NCBI RefSeq assembly: GCF_047607725.1
Contig: NZ_JBLKSS010000178.1
Span: forward strand, 1 to 8,016
Length of the DNA stretch: 8,016 nucleotides
From: JBLKSS01 sp047607725
GTDB lineage: Bacteria; Pseudomonadota; Gammaproteobacteria; Enterobacterales; Enterobacteriaceae
Direction: 5' to 3'
Numbering within the stretch: position 1 is the first letter of the stretch; each line of letters starts with the position of its first letter. Under the pieces are notes generated by a model, which had not been told where the DNA came from, did no database searches, and saw nothing but the letters and a program-made list of their open reading frames with translations. A program made the translations under genes and the position numbers. Positions 1-6,794 of this stretch are shown here, piece after piece.

Positions 1-161
1 CATCGCCGGATTATCCATGATCTGACAGCCGTCCCTTATAGGATGCGGGTTCACTAGGCATCGTAGTGGAACATATTCTTACCGGGCCATACAACAAACC
101 CACCAATAATTCAAGACGTCCTCCACGGGGCGCTTACGATAATGACGGGGAGACACCCTAA
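1..161. other. unassigned leader upstream of the tail fibre gene
   Basis: No gene could be assigned here. All three forward frames hold stops, and the longest open stretches run directly into the fibre start: one ends in TAA at 159-161, immediately before the ATG, and another ends in TGA at 163-165, overlapping it. In the second fibre locus of this window the upstream gene is a DUF2313-type baseplate protein whose stop overlaps the fibre start as ATGA. I could not see convincing similarity to that protein here. The stretch may be the degraded 3' end of an upstream tail gene. A purine-rich GGGGAG at 147-152 is a good ribosome binding site for the fibre gene. Confidence 0.3.
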
Positions 162-1124
162 ATGAAAGAGATTATTTCGCCGGTCGAGACCGTCGATGGC
201 TTGTTCCACGATGGTGACCCGTCTACCGGTGCCGAAGGGACTGTGGTGCACGCCAAATGGCTGAATGCCATGCAGGGTGCGATGATTGATACCCAGACAG
301 AGCATAAGAATATTCTGGCAGCGGCAGGAATGCAGCCCAAAGCAGAACAAAACAACCAGATTACAGAAGCAATTAATAGCCTTATCCTTCAATCATTAAA
401 AGAGGATAGTCGCCAAAGTCTACTGAAGAAAAACAACGGTGCGGATATACCGGATAAAACGGCTTTTGTGAAAAATCTGGGACTGTCAAACACGGTTGAA
501 CAGGCACAAAACGCGCTGGATAAACGTACTGGTGGCACCATAAGCGGCTCGCTGCATGTCACCCACTCTGTCAATGTAGGTGATAATGACTCAGGCCTTA
601 TTGCCAATGGTGACGGTAGCATAGCGTTCTATGCCAATAATGTCAAAACCGGCGAATGGAATAATGCCAGGTTGCACTGGATAAATAATATCGAAGTAAG
701 TGGCCGGCTTAATGTTTCCGGAGATGCTAATTTTTCAAAAAGCATTAACACCCAAGGAAATATTAATACGTGGGATTTAAAAGCTAACGGTAGTATATAT
801 GATCAAGGCCAACGGGTATACAGTTTAAAAAACCCACCAACAAGTGCTAACTTATCTCAGAATGGATGGTATAAGGATAATGCTACAGGGTTTATATATC
901 AATGGGGATATATAGAAAGTACGGACGTGACACAGAACTTTCCTCTTACATTCCCGAGAACTTGTTTAAATGTAATTGTAAGCAATGCTAATGCACAGGG
1001 AGATACTGTCGATAACGCTTTCGGATATCCTGTTAACAATGCTTCTTTTTACGTAGCAACGAAAGGCTCTATACGCGGAAACATCGCTGGTTTTCCTGTG
1101 TATTGGTCAGCTGTAGGATTTTAA
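162..1124 (+). CDS. prophage tail fibre protein, modular, intact
   Basis: A 320-residue phage tail fibre, the distal adhesin that binds the host surface. Residues 1-55 form a conserved N-terminal anchor, shared with the second fibre in this window. Residues about 91-125 (NNGADIPDKTAFVKNLGLS onward) match the phage tail fibre repeat type. Residues about 126-215 are rich in Gly, Asn and Ser with the GGTISGSLHV pattern of beta-structured shafts. The last 90 residues (NGWYKDNATGFIYQWGY through YWSAVGF) resemble the gp53-like C-terminal receptor-binding domain. These family links are from recognition, not a search. The ATG at 162 is chosen because GGGGAG lies 9 bases upstream and the N-terminus aligns with the second copy. 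The stop is followed by the fibre assembly gene 12 bases later, so the two are probably co-transcribed. Codon use becomes AT-richer toward the 3' half, consistent with tip exchange between phages. It looks intact. Confidence 0.88.
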   Translation: MKEIISPVETVDGLFHDGDPSTGAEGTVVHAKWLNAMQGAMIDTQTEHKNILAAAGMQPKAEQNNQITEAINSLILQSLKEDSRQSLLKKNNGADIPDKTAFVKNLGLSNTVEQAQNALDKRTGGTISGSLHVTHSVNVGDNDSGLIANGDGSIAFYANNVKTGEWNNARLHWINNIEVSGRLNVSGDANFSKSINTQGNINTWDLKANGSIYDQGQRVYSLKNPPTSANLSQNGWYKDNATGFIYQWGYIESTDVTQNFPLTFPRTCLNVIVSNANAQGDTVDNAFGYPVNNASFYVATKGSIRGNIAGFPVYWSAVGF

Positions 1125-1136
1125 GGTGACAAAATC

Positions 1137-1565
1137 ATGAGTGATTACTTTTATAGTGCCACAACAAATGGCTTTTATCATATATCTATGAAGTCAATCT
1201 ATGAAGACTCGGATAATGGCTGGCCAGAGGATGCCGTCCCCGTGAGCAATGAGCTTTATCAAGCGCTTCTTGAAGGTCAGTCAAAAAATAAAATGATTAA
1301 AGCTAACAATAAGGGGGTGCCTATATTAATAGATAGGCCCTCACCAACACAAGAGCAAAATATTTCTATGGCTCAGTCAAAAAGAAGCCAGCTGTTAGAG
1401 CAGGCCACAGGAAAAATCATACCATTACAAGATGCAGTTGATCTAAACATGGCAACACAAGTCGAAGAAACGGCACTGCTGATGTGGAAAAAGTATCGAG
1501 TAATGCTCAATCGACTTGATATTAGCAAAGCGCCGGATATCACGTGGCCGCACTGTCCTGAATAA
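1137..1565 (+). CDS. tail fibre assembly protein (Tfa/Caudo_TAP family)
   Basis: A 142-residue protein of the caudovirus tail fibre assembly family, chaperones that help the fibre C-terminus fold and trimerise and that in some phages remain bound to the tip. The N-terminal part (SDYFYSATTNGFYHISMK, then VPVSNELYQALLEGQ) and the C-terminal part (ALLMWKKYRVMLNRLD, ending PDITWPHCPE) match the usual pattern of this family: a 'filled-in' start, the Leu-rich middle and a W/P-rich end. The length is normal, at about 140-200. The ATG at 1137 is preceded by AAGGTG about 9 bases upstream, overlapping the fibre stop codon. Its place directly after the fibre gene is the standard order. A chaperone is usually matched to its own fibre tip, so it probably serves the 162-1124 product. 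It looks intact. Confidence 0.88.
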   Translation: MSDYFYSATTNGFYHISMKSIYEDSDNGWPEDAVPVSNELYQALLEGQSKNKMIKANNKGVPILIDRPSPTQEQNISMAQSKRSQLLEQATGKIIPLQDAVDLNMATQVEETALLMWKKYRVMLNRLDISKAPDITWPHCPE

Positions 1566-1577
1566 ATATTTTGTGAA

Positions 1578-1613
1578 ATGGGCTATCACACTATTGAAAA
1601 TAGTACTGCCCAT
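1578..1613. terminator. stem-loop between convergent genes, possible two-way terminator
   Basis: ATGGGC (1578-1583) pairs with GCCCAT (1608-1613), and ACTATT (1590-1595) pairs with AATAGT (1599-1604) around a three-base GAA loop. An asymmetric internal loop separates the two stems. It lies in the 56-base gap between the end of the fibre assembly gene and the end of the convergent acyltransferase gene, where a shared terminator is expected. The flanks are AT-rich but have no long uninterrupted T run on either strand, so termination efficiency is uncertain. Confidence 0.45.
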
Positions 1614-1621
1614 AATAAATT

Positions 1622-2703
1622 TCATGCTGAGAATATTTTCCTTTTTAGCCAACAGCTCAGCTGTATTTCAATGTATTTATGCGAGAAGTGGGCAAGAATA
1701 AGAGAAAGGCATATGGCAATTAATGCATATGGAATACCAACCATCAATGCATTATCAGCCTTTTCCACGCATTCAAAGAAGGCAAAACCAAGTGGCAAGT
1801 GTATCAGGTAAAGAGAAAAAGATATATCTCCTAACCACAATAAAAAATTTGGTATAAATATTTTTATTTTATTCTCAGCAAGAGTTAAAAATAGCACAAA
1901 AAAGCCTATTGGAAGAGCAATCTTGACGTTTATACCATGTTGCACTCCTGTGGATATTACATAACAAATATAGGATAGCAATGCTAATGATATAAAAAAT
2001 GATGCATTTTCAATATTAAGTGATTTTACCCTTATATACAGAAGGGCCGTTACTACACCTATTAAGAACTCTATAATTAGAGGATTAGATAAAAGACCGT
2101 ATAGCGCAGTCTGTACCTCGTAACCCGATGTTTCTAATGTTGGAGTATTACCATAAAGCATTGGAATGACAACTACACTTAAAAGGCACCATATGGATAA
2201 AATTGCAAATCGATATTTGAATAGCAAGCAAATGGAAAAAGTTATATAAAAATAAAATTCATAATTTAGAGTCCAACGTACTGGATATATGCCATGATTT
2301 ATATCCATGTAGTAAGGTGCAGCGTTAGGGATGTAGACCATAAAACTTATGGCGGAAATGAGATCTTGAGTTTTGTCTTCATAATGAAATATACTCATCG
2401 CACCAGAGAAAAGAAATGATAACAATAAAAAAAGTAATAGCTTGGCATAATTCTGATTATGCGATTGAGTATGAATTTCATCGAAGAAGCAAAGTTGCTA
2501 GGAGAGTCGATTGTAGTATATGCCATGATAAAGCCACTGATTACAAAAAAAATATCAACGCCAACGATCCCCCAACCTAATAATCCATCCCATAAATTTT
2601 TATAGTTTTCATTTTGGTGCAAATAAAGTCGGTAATGGCTCAAAACCACAGCCATCGCAGCAATACCACGAAGAGCCTGTATTGTTTTTAACTTTTGATT
2701 CAT
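1622..2703 (-). pseudogene. acyltransferase-3 family membrane protein, split by a frameshift
   Basis: Two overlapping minus-strand frames together make one acyltransferase-3 (OafA/YrhL-like) protein. The family consists of inner-membrane enzymes with about ten helices that move acyl, often acetyl, groups onto O-antigen and other surface sugars. The first frame (2703 down to about 2430) starts MNQKLKTIQALRGIAAM and has the diagnostic R-x10-H of the family (R12 to H23) and the following GVDIFFVISGF. The second frame continues from about 2430 to the stop at 1622-1624 with many hydrophobic segments, the family-like RWTLNYEFYFY and a late FSLYLIHLPLGF. The switch falls at seven A (2427-2433); one extra base would join the frames (MPSYYF then LLLSFLFSG). 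An ATG with GGA about 7 bases upstream supports the start at 2703. The gene is far more AT-rich than argG and lies convergent to a fibre operon, as lysogenic-conversion cargo often does. It may be a true pseudogene, a phase-variable gene or a sequencing error. Confidence 0.8.
2427..2433. other. A7 homopolymer at the acyltransferase frameshift
   Basis: Seven consecutive A on the plus strand (seven T on the coding strand) lie exactly where the reading frame of the acyltransferase changes. Eight would restore a single open frame. Runs like this are prone to replication or transcription slippage. Confidence 0.7.
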
Positions 2704-2799
2704 AGCGATTCCGTGTCGACAGAGCTAAGTTACCATCATCCCTCAATTCTGGCCTTGGACCGAAACTGTTGTCGATGGTTAAGATTAGCGAAAAGAAAA

Positions 2800-3523
2800 C
2801 TACGAACGAGTCAAATCATCCAACTCGTAGTCGGATAGTCCAGTAAATAATTTGACAATTAAGCGTTCGACGCCATTAGCAATAAGCTGCCGAGTGATAC
2901 TTTGGGTAGATTCTTGGCGGCCTTCCTGACACACGAATTGAATGCCCTTAGCTTCTAGTTGGCCTACAATTGTCATGGTGTCCTCTCGGTAGTCAGTGCC
3001 TTTGGCGGCAATATGCTGTAGGAATTGCGATTCATCCGAAGTATTTCCCCACTCTTCGATATAGTACACCAAGCAGCGGAACTGGCTCTTTCAGTATCTC
3101 CCATAGATTTAGTAGGTGGGCGATATCTCCGGTCAGTGCCGACATATTCCGTAACTTTAGCAGAGCTACCCGTCGGTGCTGAAGCATTTCATCATCCAGC
3201 ATAGCGGTGATATCAACTAGCGGGAATGCTTGGCCGTAGACTGATTCTGCCAGTTCAGGATCAGCAAAGCAATCCAGCCATTTGTTTCTGTACGGATAGG
3301 GCGATGTGGTGCCGAGGTAAAACAGGAGCGGTATCACGACCGGCAATGTACCGTTCCCCTGCTCAAGATGACGCTGCATGCCTGCCAGCATCGGGTAAGG
3401 ACAGGCCATGACTGGATGATCCTCCCCTAAGAACAGCGTGTACCACTTTTCCGTTACACCGTTCAAGCATTCAAAATAAATGAAGTGCTCCTGTGTTTTT
3501 GCAAACAATTCTGGACTGTCCAA
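2800..3523 (-). pseudogene. Rpn-family recombination-promoting nuclease remnant
   Basis: Two minus-strand frames, 3523-3032 and 3072-2800, together cover the middle and C-terminus of an Rpn/'transposase_31' protein. This family has a PD-(D/E)XK nuclease fold and is linked to RecA-independent recombination. Recognisable pieces in order are GMQRHLEQGNGTLPVVIPLL, then GTTSPYPY, WLDCFADPEL, AFPLVDIT and DDEMLQHRR. After the break come YREDTMTIVGQLEAKGIQ, the GRQE stretch, and RQLIANGVERLIVK with GLSDYELDDL. Clear similarity begins only around residue 48 of the first frame; the first hundred or so residues of the family, which hold the nuclease residues, are missing. One extra base near 3069-3070 explains the frameshift (LLGVLY in one frame, VYYIEEWG in the other). 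The 5' end stops at the repeat cluster at 3499-3582. It is very unlikely to be functional. The first 40 residues (from MDSPELFAK) do not look like the family. Confidence 0.8.
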
Positions 3524-3582
3524 AATAGCTATTTTTTAGAGTTCAAAGGAGTCCAGAATTGACTGCAAATTAGTCCAGAATC
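3499..3582. repeat. inverted and direct repeat cluster, possible insertion-sequence end remnant
   Basis: TTTGCAAACAATTCTGGACT (3499-3518) is the inverted copy, with two mismatches, of AGTCCAGAATTGACTGCAAA (3550-3569). The 12-base core is perfect. The 10-base AGTCCAGAAT recurs directly at 3572-3581. Multiple short repeats like this occur in the ends of IS21-family elements, and a piece of an IS21 IstB gene lies elsewhere in the window, but I cannot show that these belong together. The cluster sits between the truncated Rpn gene and an unidentified truncated gene. A 9-base CAATTCTGG also occurs at 2744-2752 on the far side of the Rpn remnant, which could be chance. Confidence 0.6.
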
Positions 3583-3951
3583 TTTTGCATCGCTACATGG
3601 CGGCCCCAATGTCAAGACGCCGTTGATGAGATCGCGTTTTTGCAGCGCCTGCGCCAGCTGTGGCGGCGAGTCCGCCCTATAGCGCCGATAGTGGAGGTCG
3701 TCGTGTATGATGTCGCGGCAGTCCAGGCCCTCCAATAACCGCAGACGCTTGATGCCCTGGGCGATTTCCAGGGCGATGTCCAGCGTGTTCTGGTCGCTGG
3801 CCTCCTGGCTTTTACCGCTGCGAAACGAACGGAACGCTTGCGGCCACAGCCGATGGCTATCGGCGAAAAACAGACGTCGATTGAGATAATACTCCAGCTC
3901 GCGGCGCCTATCGTCGAGTAGCGGCTGGCGCAGGTAAGTTTTTATCCACAT
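3583..3951 (-). pseudogene. unidentified gene remnant, probable C-terminal part
   Basis: I do not recognise this protein. From MWIKTYLRQPLLDDRRRELE onward the minus frame reads like real coding sequence for about 117 residues: balanced composition, amphipathic helix-like stretches (QNTLDIALEIAQGIKRLRL) and a charged patch with DCRDIIHDDLHYRRY. It ends near NGVLTLG. Upstream of 3951 the frame stays open to 4398 but turns into an Arg/Pro-rich string typical of a GC-rich shadow frame. Downstream it runs into the repeat cluster and stops at 3529-3531. No ribosome binding site precedes the ATG at 3949-3951. It is therefore probably an internal or 3' piece of a longer gene whose 5' part decayed or was lost. 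No signal peptide or membrane segment is visible. The protein appears soluble; function is unknown. Confidence 0.4.
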
Positions 3952-4738
3952 CGCGGTATGGATTTGTCGCCGTTGCTCTGACGGGTGACTTTTCTGGCGG
4001 ACCCTGGCGGGAGAAAGCGCGCGCGGTCGGGGCCGGCGATCGCTGTACCGCCGGTGCCGGCGAGGCGGAGACGTGCACCGTTCGGGGCAGGGCGGAGGAG
4101 GGCGCCGGTTGCCCTGGCCCTGGCGGGACGAACGTCGAAACAGCAGAGGGGAGGGCGCAGGGGGCATCGTAATCCGGCTGCACGGCGCGCGCGCGGGGCA
4201 GCTGCAGGGGATCTTGCGCCTGGGCAAAACGCCGGGCCGTCCCCGCCAGCCCGGCGCAGGGGGAACGCGCGGATTACCGCGATCGGTGCGGCTGGCGTTG
4301 CGCTTGGCTGCCGCGTTGACGGCGTGTCGACGCAGGACGTTGGCGGCATCGGGGGGACATGGCGGCCAATAATCATGCCTGCGGCTCCTCAAGAGCAAAG
4401 CGTAAGCTAGGAATAGACGCTTAAGCCGCCCCGATCAAGTTAGCAAGACATGTGCCGGGCGTTAACGACGGTAACGGGCGCGACGGGTACCCCATAATGG
4501 CCATGGGGCGAAGAGGGAACGGGTGCCGGTAAAGGTGCGCCTTCGGCAACGCATCTCTGACGGTAGGGTAGCGCCGATGACGGATCCCGGGGGCAATCGC
4601 CGCGGCCGGCTCATGATAGAGGGTCGGACCGGAAAAGGGAATTACCCGCAGGCCCCGCCGTCGGCGGTGGCAAGGGGCAAGACATTAACGTGCTATTTGG
4701 GCCGCGCGGCCCGCCGTCGAGGCGAGCCGTAGTGGGGG
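3952..4738. other. GC-rich stretch without a convincing gene
   Basis: About 790 bases between the unidentified remnant and the end of argG. Several frames are open on both strands, but all translate into Arg/Pro/Gly/Ala-rich strings without recognisable motifs, as expected when GC-rich DNA has few stop codons by chance. It most likely holds eroded genes or old intergenic DNA. Two small palindromes are visible: CCCCAT/ATGGGG around a 7-base loop (4490-4508), and GGGCCGCGCGGCCC (4699-4712). Nothing else is supportable. Confidence 0.5.
4699..4712. repeat. 14-base perfect GC palindrome downstream of argG
   Basis: GGGCCGCGCGGCCC reads the same on both strands and lies 27 bases past the argG stop. 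In argG transcript direction it is followed by AAATAGCACG rather than a T run, so it is at best a weak or factor-assisted terminator stem. Confidence 0.4.
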
Positions 4739-6076
4739 TTAATCGCCTTGCTTATCCTCAAGCTGGGGGACGCCGCTGTCGTCGGTGGTTGAAAGCAGGC
4801 CGGTGCTAATGTAATTCATCAGCTTGGCGCGCGTGTCGGTGATATCCAGATTACGCATGGTTAACTGACCGATACGATCTTCCGGCGAGAACGTCGATTC
4901 CCCTTTCTCCATGGTGAGACGCTCCGCCATATAGGTCAAATTATCGGAAACCGTATTCAGTATGGAGTAATCGTTACCGCGGTGCAGTTCCAGCGTTACT
5001 TCGCCGGTTATTTCGCAGGCCACCCAGCGCTGGGTCGCGTCACGCAGCATCAGCGCCTGCGGATCGAACCAGCGGCCCTGATACAGCAGACGGCCCAATT
5101 GCCGGCCGTTGGCGTGATACTGGTCGATGGTGTCTTCGTTATGAATACCGGTCACCAACCGTTCATAGCCGATATGCAACAGCGCCATGCCCGGTGCTTC
5201 ATAAATGCCGCGGCTTTTCGCCTCGATAATGCGGTTTTCAATCTGATCGCTCATGCCCAAACCGTGACGCCCGCCGATGCGGTTGGCCTCCAGCAGCAGC
5301 GCGACCTGGTCGTCGAAGCGCTGGCCATTGATCGCCACCGGCAGGCCGTGTTCAAAGCGCAGGGTCACTTCTTCCGCCGGGATACGCACGTTTTCATCCC
5401 AGAATTTGACCCCCATGATGGGGTTGACGATCTTCACGCTGGAGTTGAGATACTCCAGCTCTTTCGCCTCGTGGGTGGCGCCGAGCATGTTGGAATCGGT
5501 GGAGTAGGCTTTCTCGGCCGACATTTTGTAATCGAAACCGGCGTCGGTCATGAACTGCGACATCTCCTGACGTCCGCCGAGCTCATTGATAAAGTCGGTG
5601 TCCAGCCAGGGTTTATAGATTTTCAGCTCGGCATTGGTCAGCAAACCGTAGCGATAAAAACGCTCGATATCGTTGCCTTTATAAGTGCTGCCGTCGCCCC
5701 AGATATTGACGCCGTCCTCTTTCATCGCGGCAACGAGCATGGTACCGGTTACAGCGCGGCCAAGCGGGGTGGTGTTGAAATAGGTCACGCCGGCGGTCGT
5801 GTTATGAAATGCGCCACACTGCAGGGCGGCCATACCTTCCGCCACCAGTTGCTTGCGACAGTCAATCAGACGGGCTTTTTCTGCGCCGTTGGCTAACGCT
5901 TTGCGCGGGATGGCGTCGTAATCATCTTCGTCCGGCTGGCCGAGATTCGCGGTGTAGGCGTAAGGCACCGCCCCTTTCTGACGCATCCATAACAGTGCGG
6001 CACTGGTATCCAGACCCCCGGAAAAGGCAATACCCACGCGTTGATTAACCGGTAGGTGTCTGAGAATCGTTTCCAT
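4739..6076 (-). CDS. argG: argininosuccinate synthase
   Basis: A cytoplasmic enzyme of arginine biosynthesis. It joins citrulline and aspartate with ATP to give argininosuccinate, AMP and pyrophosphate. Both family signatures are visible: the ATP-binding AFSGGLDTS at residues 17-25 and GSTYKGNDIERF at residues 129-140. The rest is close to the E. coli protein throughout, including SDQIENRIIEAKSRGIYEAP and the C-terminal DRIGQLTMRNLDITDTR. The length is 445 residues, normal for the long, E. coli-like type (447 in E. coli). The frame is open to 6109, but METILRHLPV aligns with the family start, and AGGG lies about 10 bases upstream of the ATG at 6076, so that start is preferred. No frameshift or stop is present. 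It is apparently monocistronic: the upstream IclR remnant is over 200 bases away and nothing recognisable follows. It stands out as the one healthy housekeeping gene in a decayed region. Confidence 0.97.
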   Translation of the reverse strand: METILRHLPVNQRVGIAFSGGLDTSAALLWMRQKGAVPYAYTANLGQPDEDDYDAIPRKALANGAEKARLIDCRKQLVAEGMAALQCGAFHNTTAGVTYFNTTPLGRAVTGTMLVAAMKEDGVNIWGDGSTYKGNDIERFYRYGLLTNAELKIYKPWLDTDFINELGGRQEMSQFMTDAGFDYKMSAEKAYSTDSNMLGATHEAKELEYLNSSVKIVNPIMGVKFWDENVRIPAEEVTLRFEHGLPVAINGQRFDDQVALLLEANRIGGRHGLGMSDQIENRIIEAKSRGIYEAPGMALLHIGYERLVTGIHNEDTIDQYHANGRQLGRLLYQGRWFDPQALMLRDATQRWVACEITGEVTLELHRGNDYSILNTVSDNLTYMAERLTMEKGESTFSPEDRIGQLTMRNLDITDTRAKLMNYISTGLLSTTDDSGVPQLEDKQGD

Positions 6077-6289
6077 TGATGTGAGCCCTATAAAAGAAAA
6101 TGACAGCAAAAGGTGAAATCGCCTGTCGCGGCAGGTCGTCGATGCATCATCTTAAGGAAACTCTCCCCGGAACGCTACCCTTAACCGGCGCAGTGGGTCG
6201 GGAAATCCCGCCACCGGGGCTTACGCCATTGGCGGCCACCTCGCCCGCATAAGGGGGCTGGCGCCCTGCCGCCGGCCGCGCTGTCGAAG
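6077..6289 (-). promoter_or_regulatory. argG upstream region, no clear ARG box
   Basis: This stretch must hold the argG promoter and leader. I see a 14-base imperfect palindrome, CCTGTCGCGGCAGG (6122-6135, one G-T pair), and an 8-base perfect one, GATGCATC (6141-6148). AT-rich sequence TTTTATAGGG precedes the start codon, but as a -10 it would leave almost no leader. I could not find a convincing ArgR operator pair like those upstream of E. coli argG, nor a strong sigma-70 promoter. The boundaries given are simply the gap between genes. Confidence 0.35.
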
Positions 6290-6691
6290 TTATTCATCCC
6301 TGGAGGGCGTTTTGGCCCAGGGCGCTTCGGTTGCCGCCGCCACGGCGCGGCCCTGCGCGATATTGCCCGGCGCGCTTTGAGACGCGGCGGTCGCTGTTGT
6401 CGCGAGCGGGCCATGGATGCGCGCATAGGCCAGTCCGTAGCGATAAAGCCGCGCACCCAGCCAAATCATGCCGTTATCGTCACGCTCGAGTAAACGGCTC
6501 GCCACCAACACGTCCACCAGCGAGTAAATGCTGGACAACGGGGCGGCAAGATCTTTCGCCACTTCATACGTCGTGGCGGGGCACTGCCGGTTTTGTAAAC
6601 AATCGAGGATTTGCAACGTGCGGTCGATGCCGCGCACGCGGGTACGGCGCTGGCTGCCGGTTCTGTTGGGGGCTTGCACGCTTTCGTTCAT
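6290..6691 (-). pseudogene. IclR-family regulator reduced to its DNA-binding domain
   Basis: Starting with MNESVQAPNR, the first 91 or so residues match the N-terminus of IclR-type regulators. They show GIDRTLQILDCL, the winged helix-turn-helix part TTYEVAKDLAAPLSSIYSLV with the wing LLERDDNGMIWLG, and the linker helix start ARLYRYGLAYAR. The whole effector-binding domain that should follow is missing: after residue 91 the frame becomes an Ala/Thr-rich string and stops at 6290, giving 133 residues against about 250-270 for the family. The ATG at 6689-6691 is preferred over the one two codons earlier because AGGAG lies 6 bases upstream of it but directly abuts the other. The gene was probably cut by a deletion. 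A DNA-binding fragment could in principle still be made, but loss of function is more likely. It points the same way as argG and lies upstream of it; no functional link is shown. Confidence 0.75.
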
Positions 6692-6794
6692 TGTCATCTC
6701 CTGAGCTGCGAGACAGGACCGCCGCCGGCCCGGCGAGTCACCCGGAGCGCGCTCGCTAACTGCGGGCTATAAACCTGCGCAGCAATCCGACCGG

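Noticed and set aside
1516..1811. Small plus-strand frames after the fibre assembly gene
   Set aside because: They overlap the end of the assembly gene, the stem-loop and the antisense of the acyltransferase, and show no ribosome binding site or motif.
3032..3072. Programmed frameshift in the Rpn gene
   Set aside because: No slippery heptamer or downstream pseudoknot is evident, and the gene also lacks its N-terminal half, so mutation is the simpler reading.
3985..4410. Open frames on both strands of 99-144 codons, plus the upstream extension of the unidentified remnant to 4398
   Set aside because: All translate into Arg/Pro/Ala/Gly-rich strings that overlap one another on both strands, as expected in GC-rich non-coding DNA.
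4982..5896. A long open frame (304 codons) on the plus strand
   Set aside because: It lies entirely antisense to argG, which is unmistakable. Its His/Val-rich translation has no recognisable domain, so it is a shadow frame.
6077..6109. An upstream start for argG adding MLSFSFIGLTS
   Set aside because: The family begins at METILRHLP-like sequence, and the AGGG ribosome binding site fits the ATG at 6076; the 11 extra residues have no family counterpart.
6122..6148. The palindromes CCTGTCGCGGCAGG and GATGCATC as ArgR boxes
   Set aside because: They do not fit the AT-rich ARG box pattern (TGAAT-type arms around an AT core).
6181..6456. An Arg/Pro-rich minus-strand frame overlapping the IclR remnant
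   Set aside because: It has low-complexity GC-rich composition and overlaps a recognisable IclR domain in another frame.
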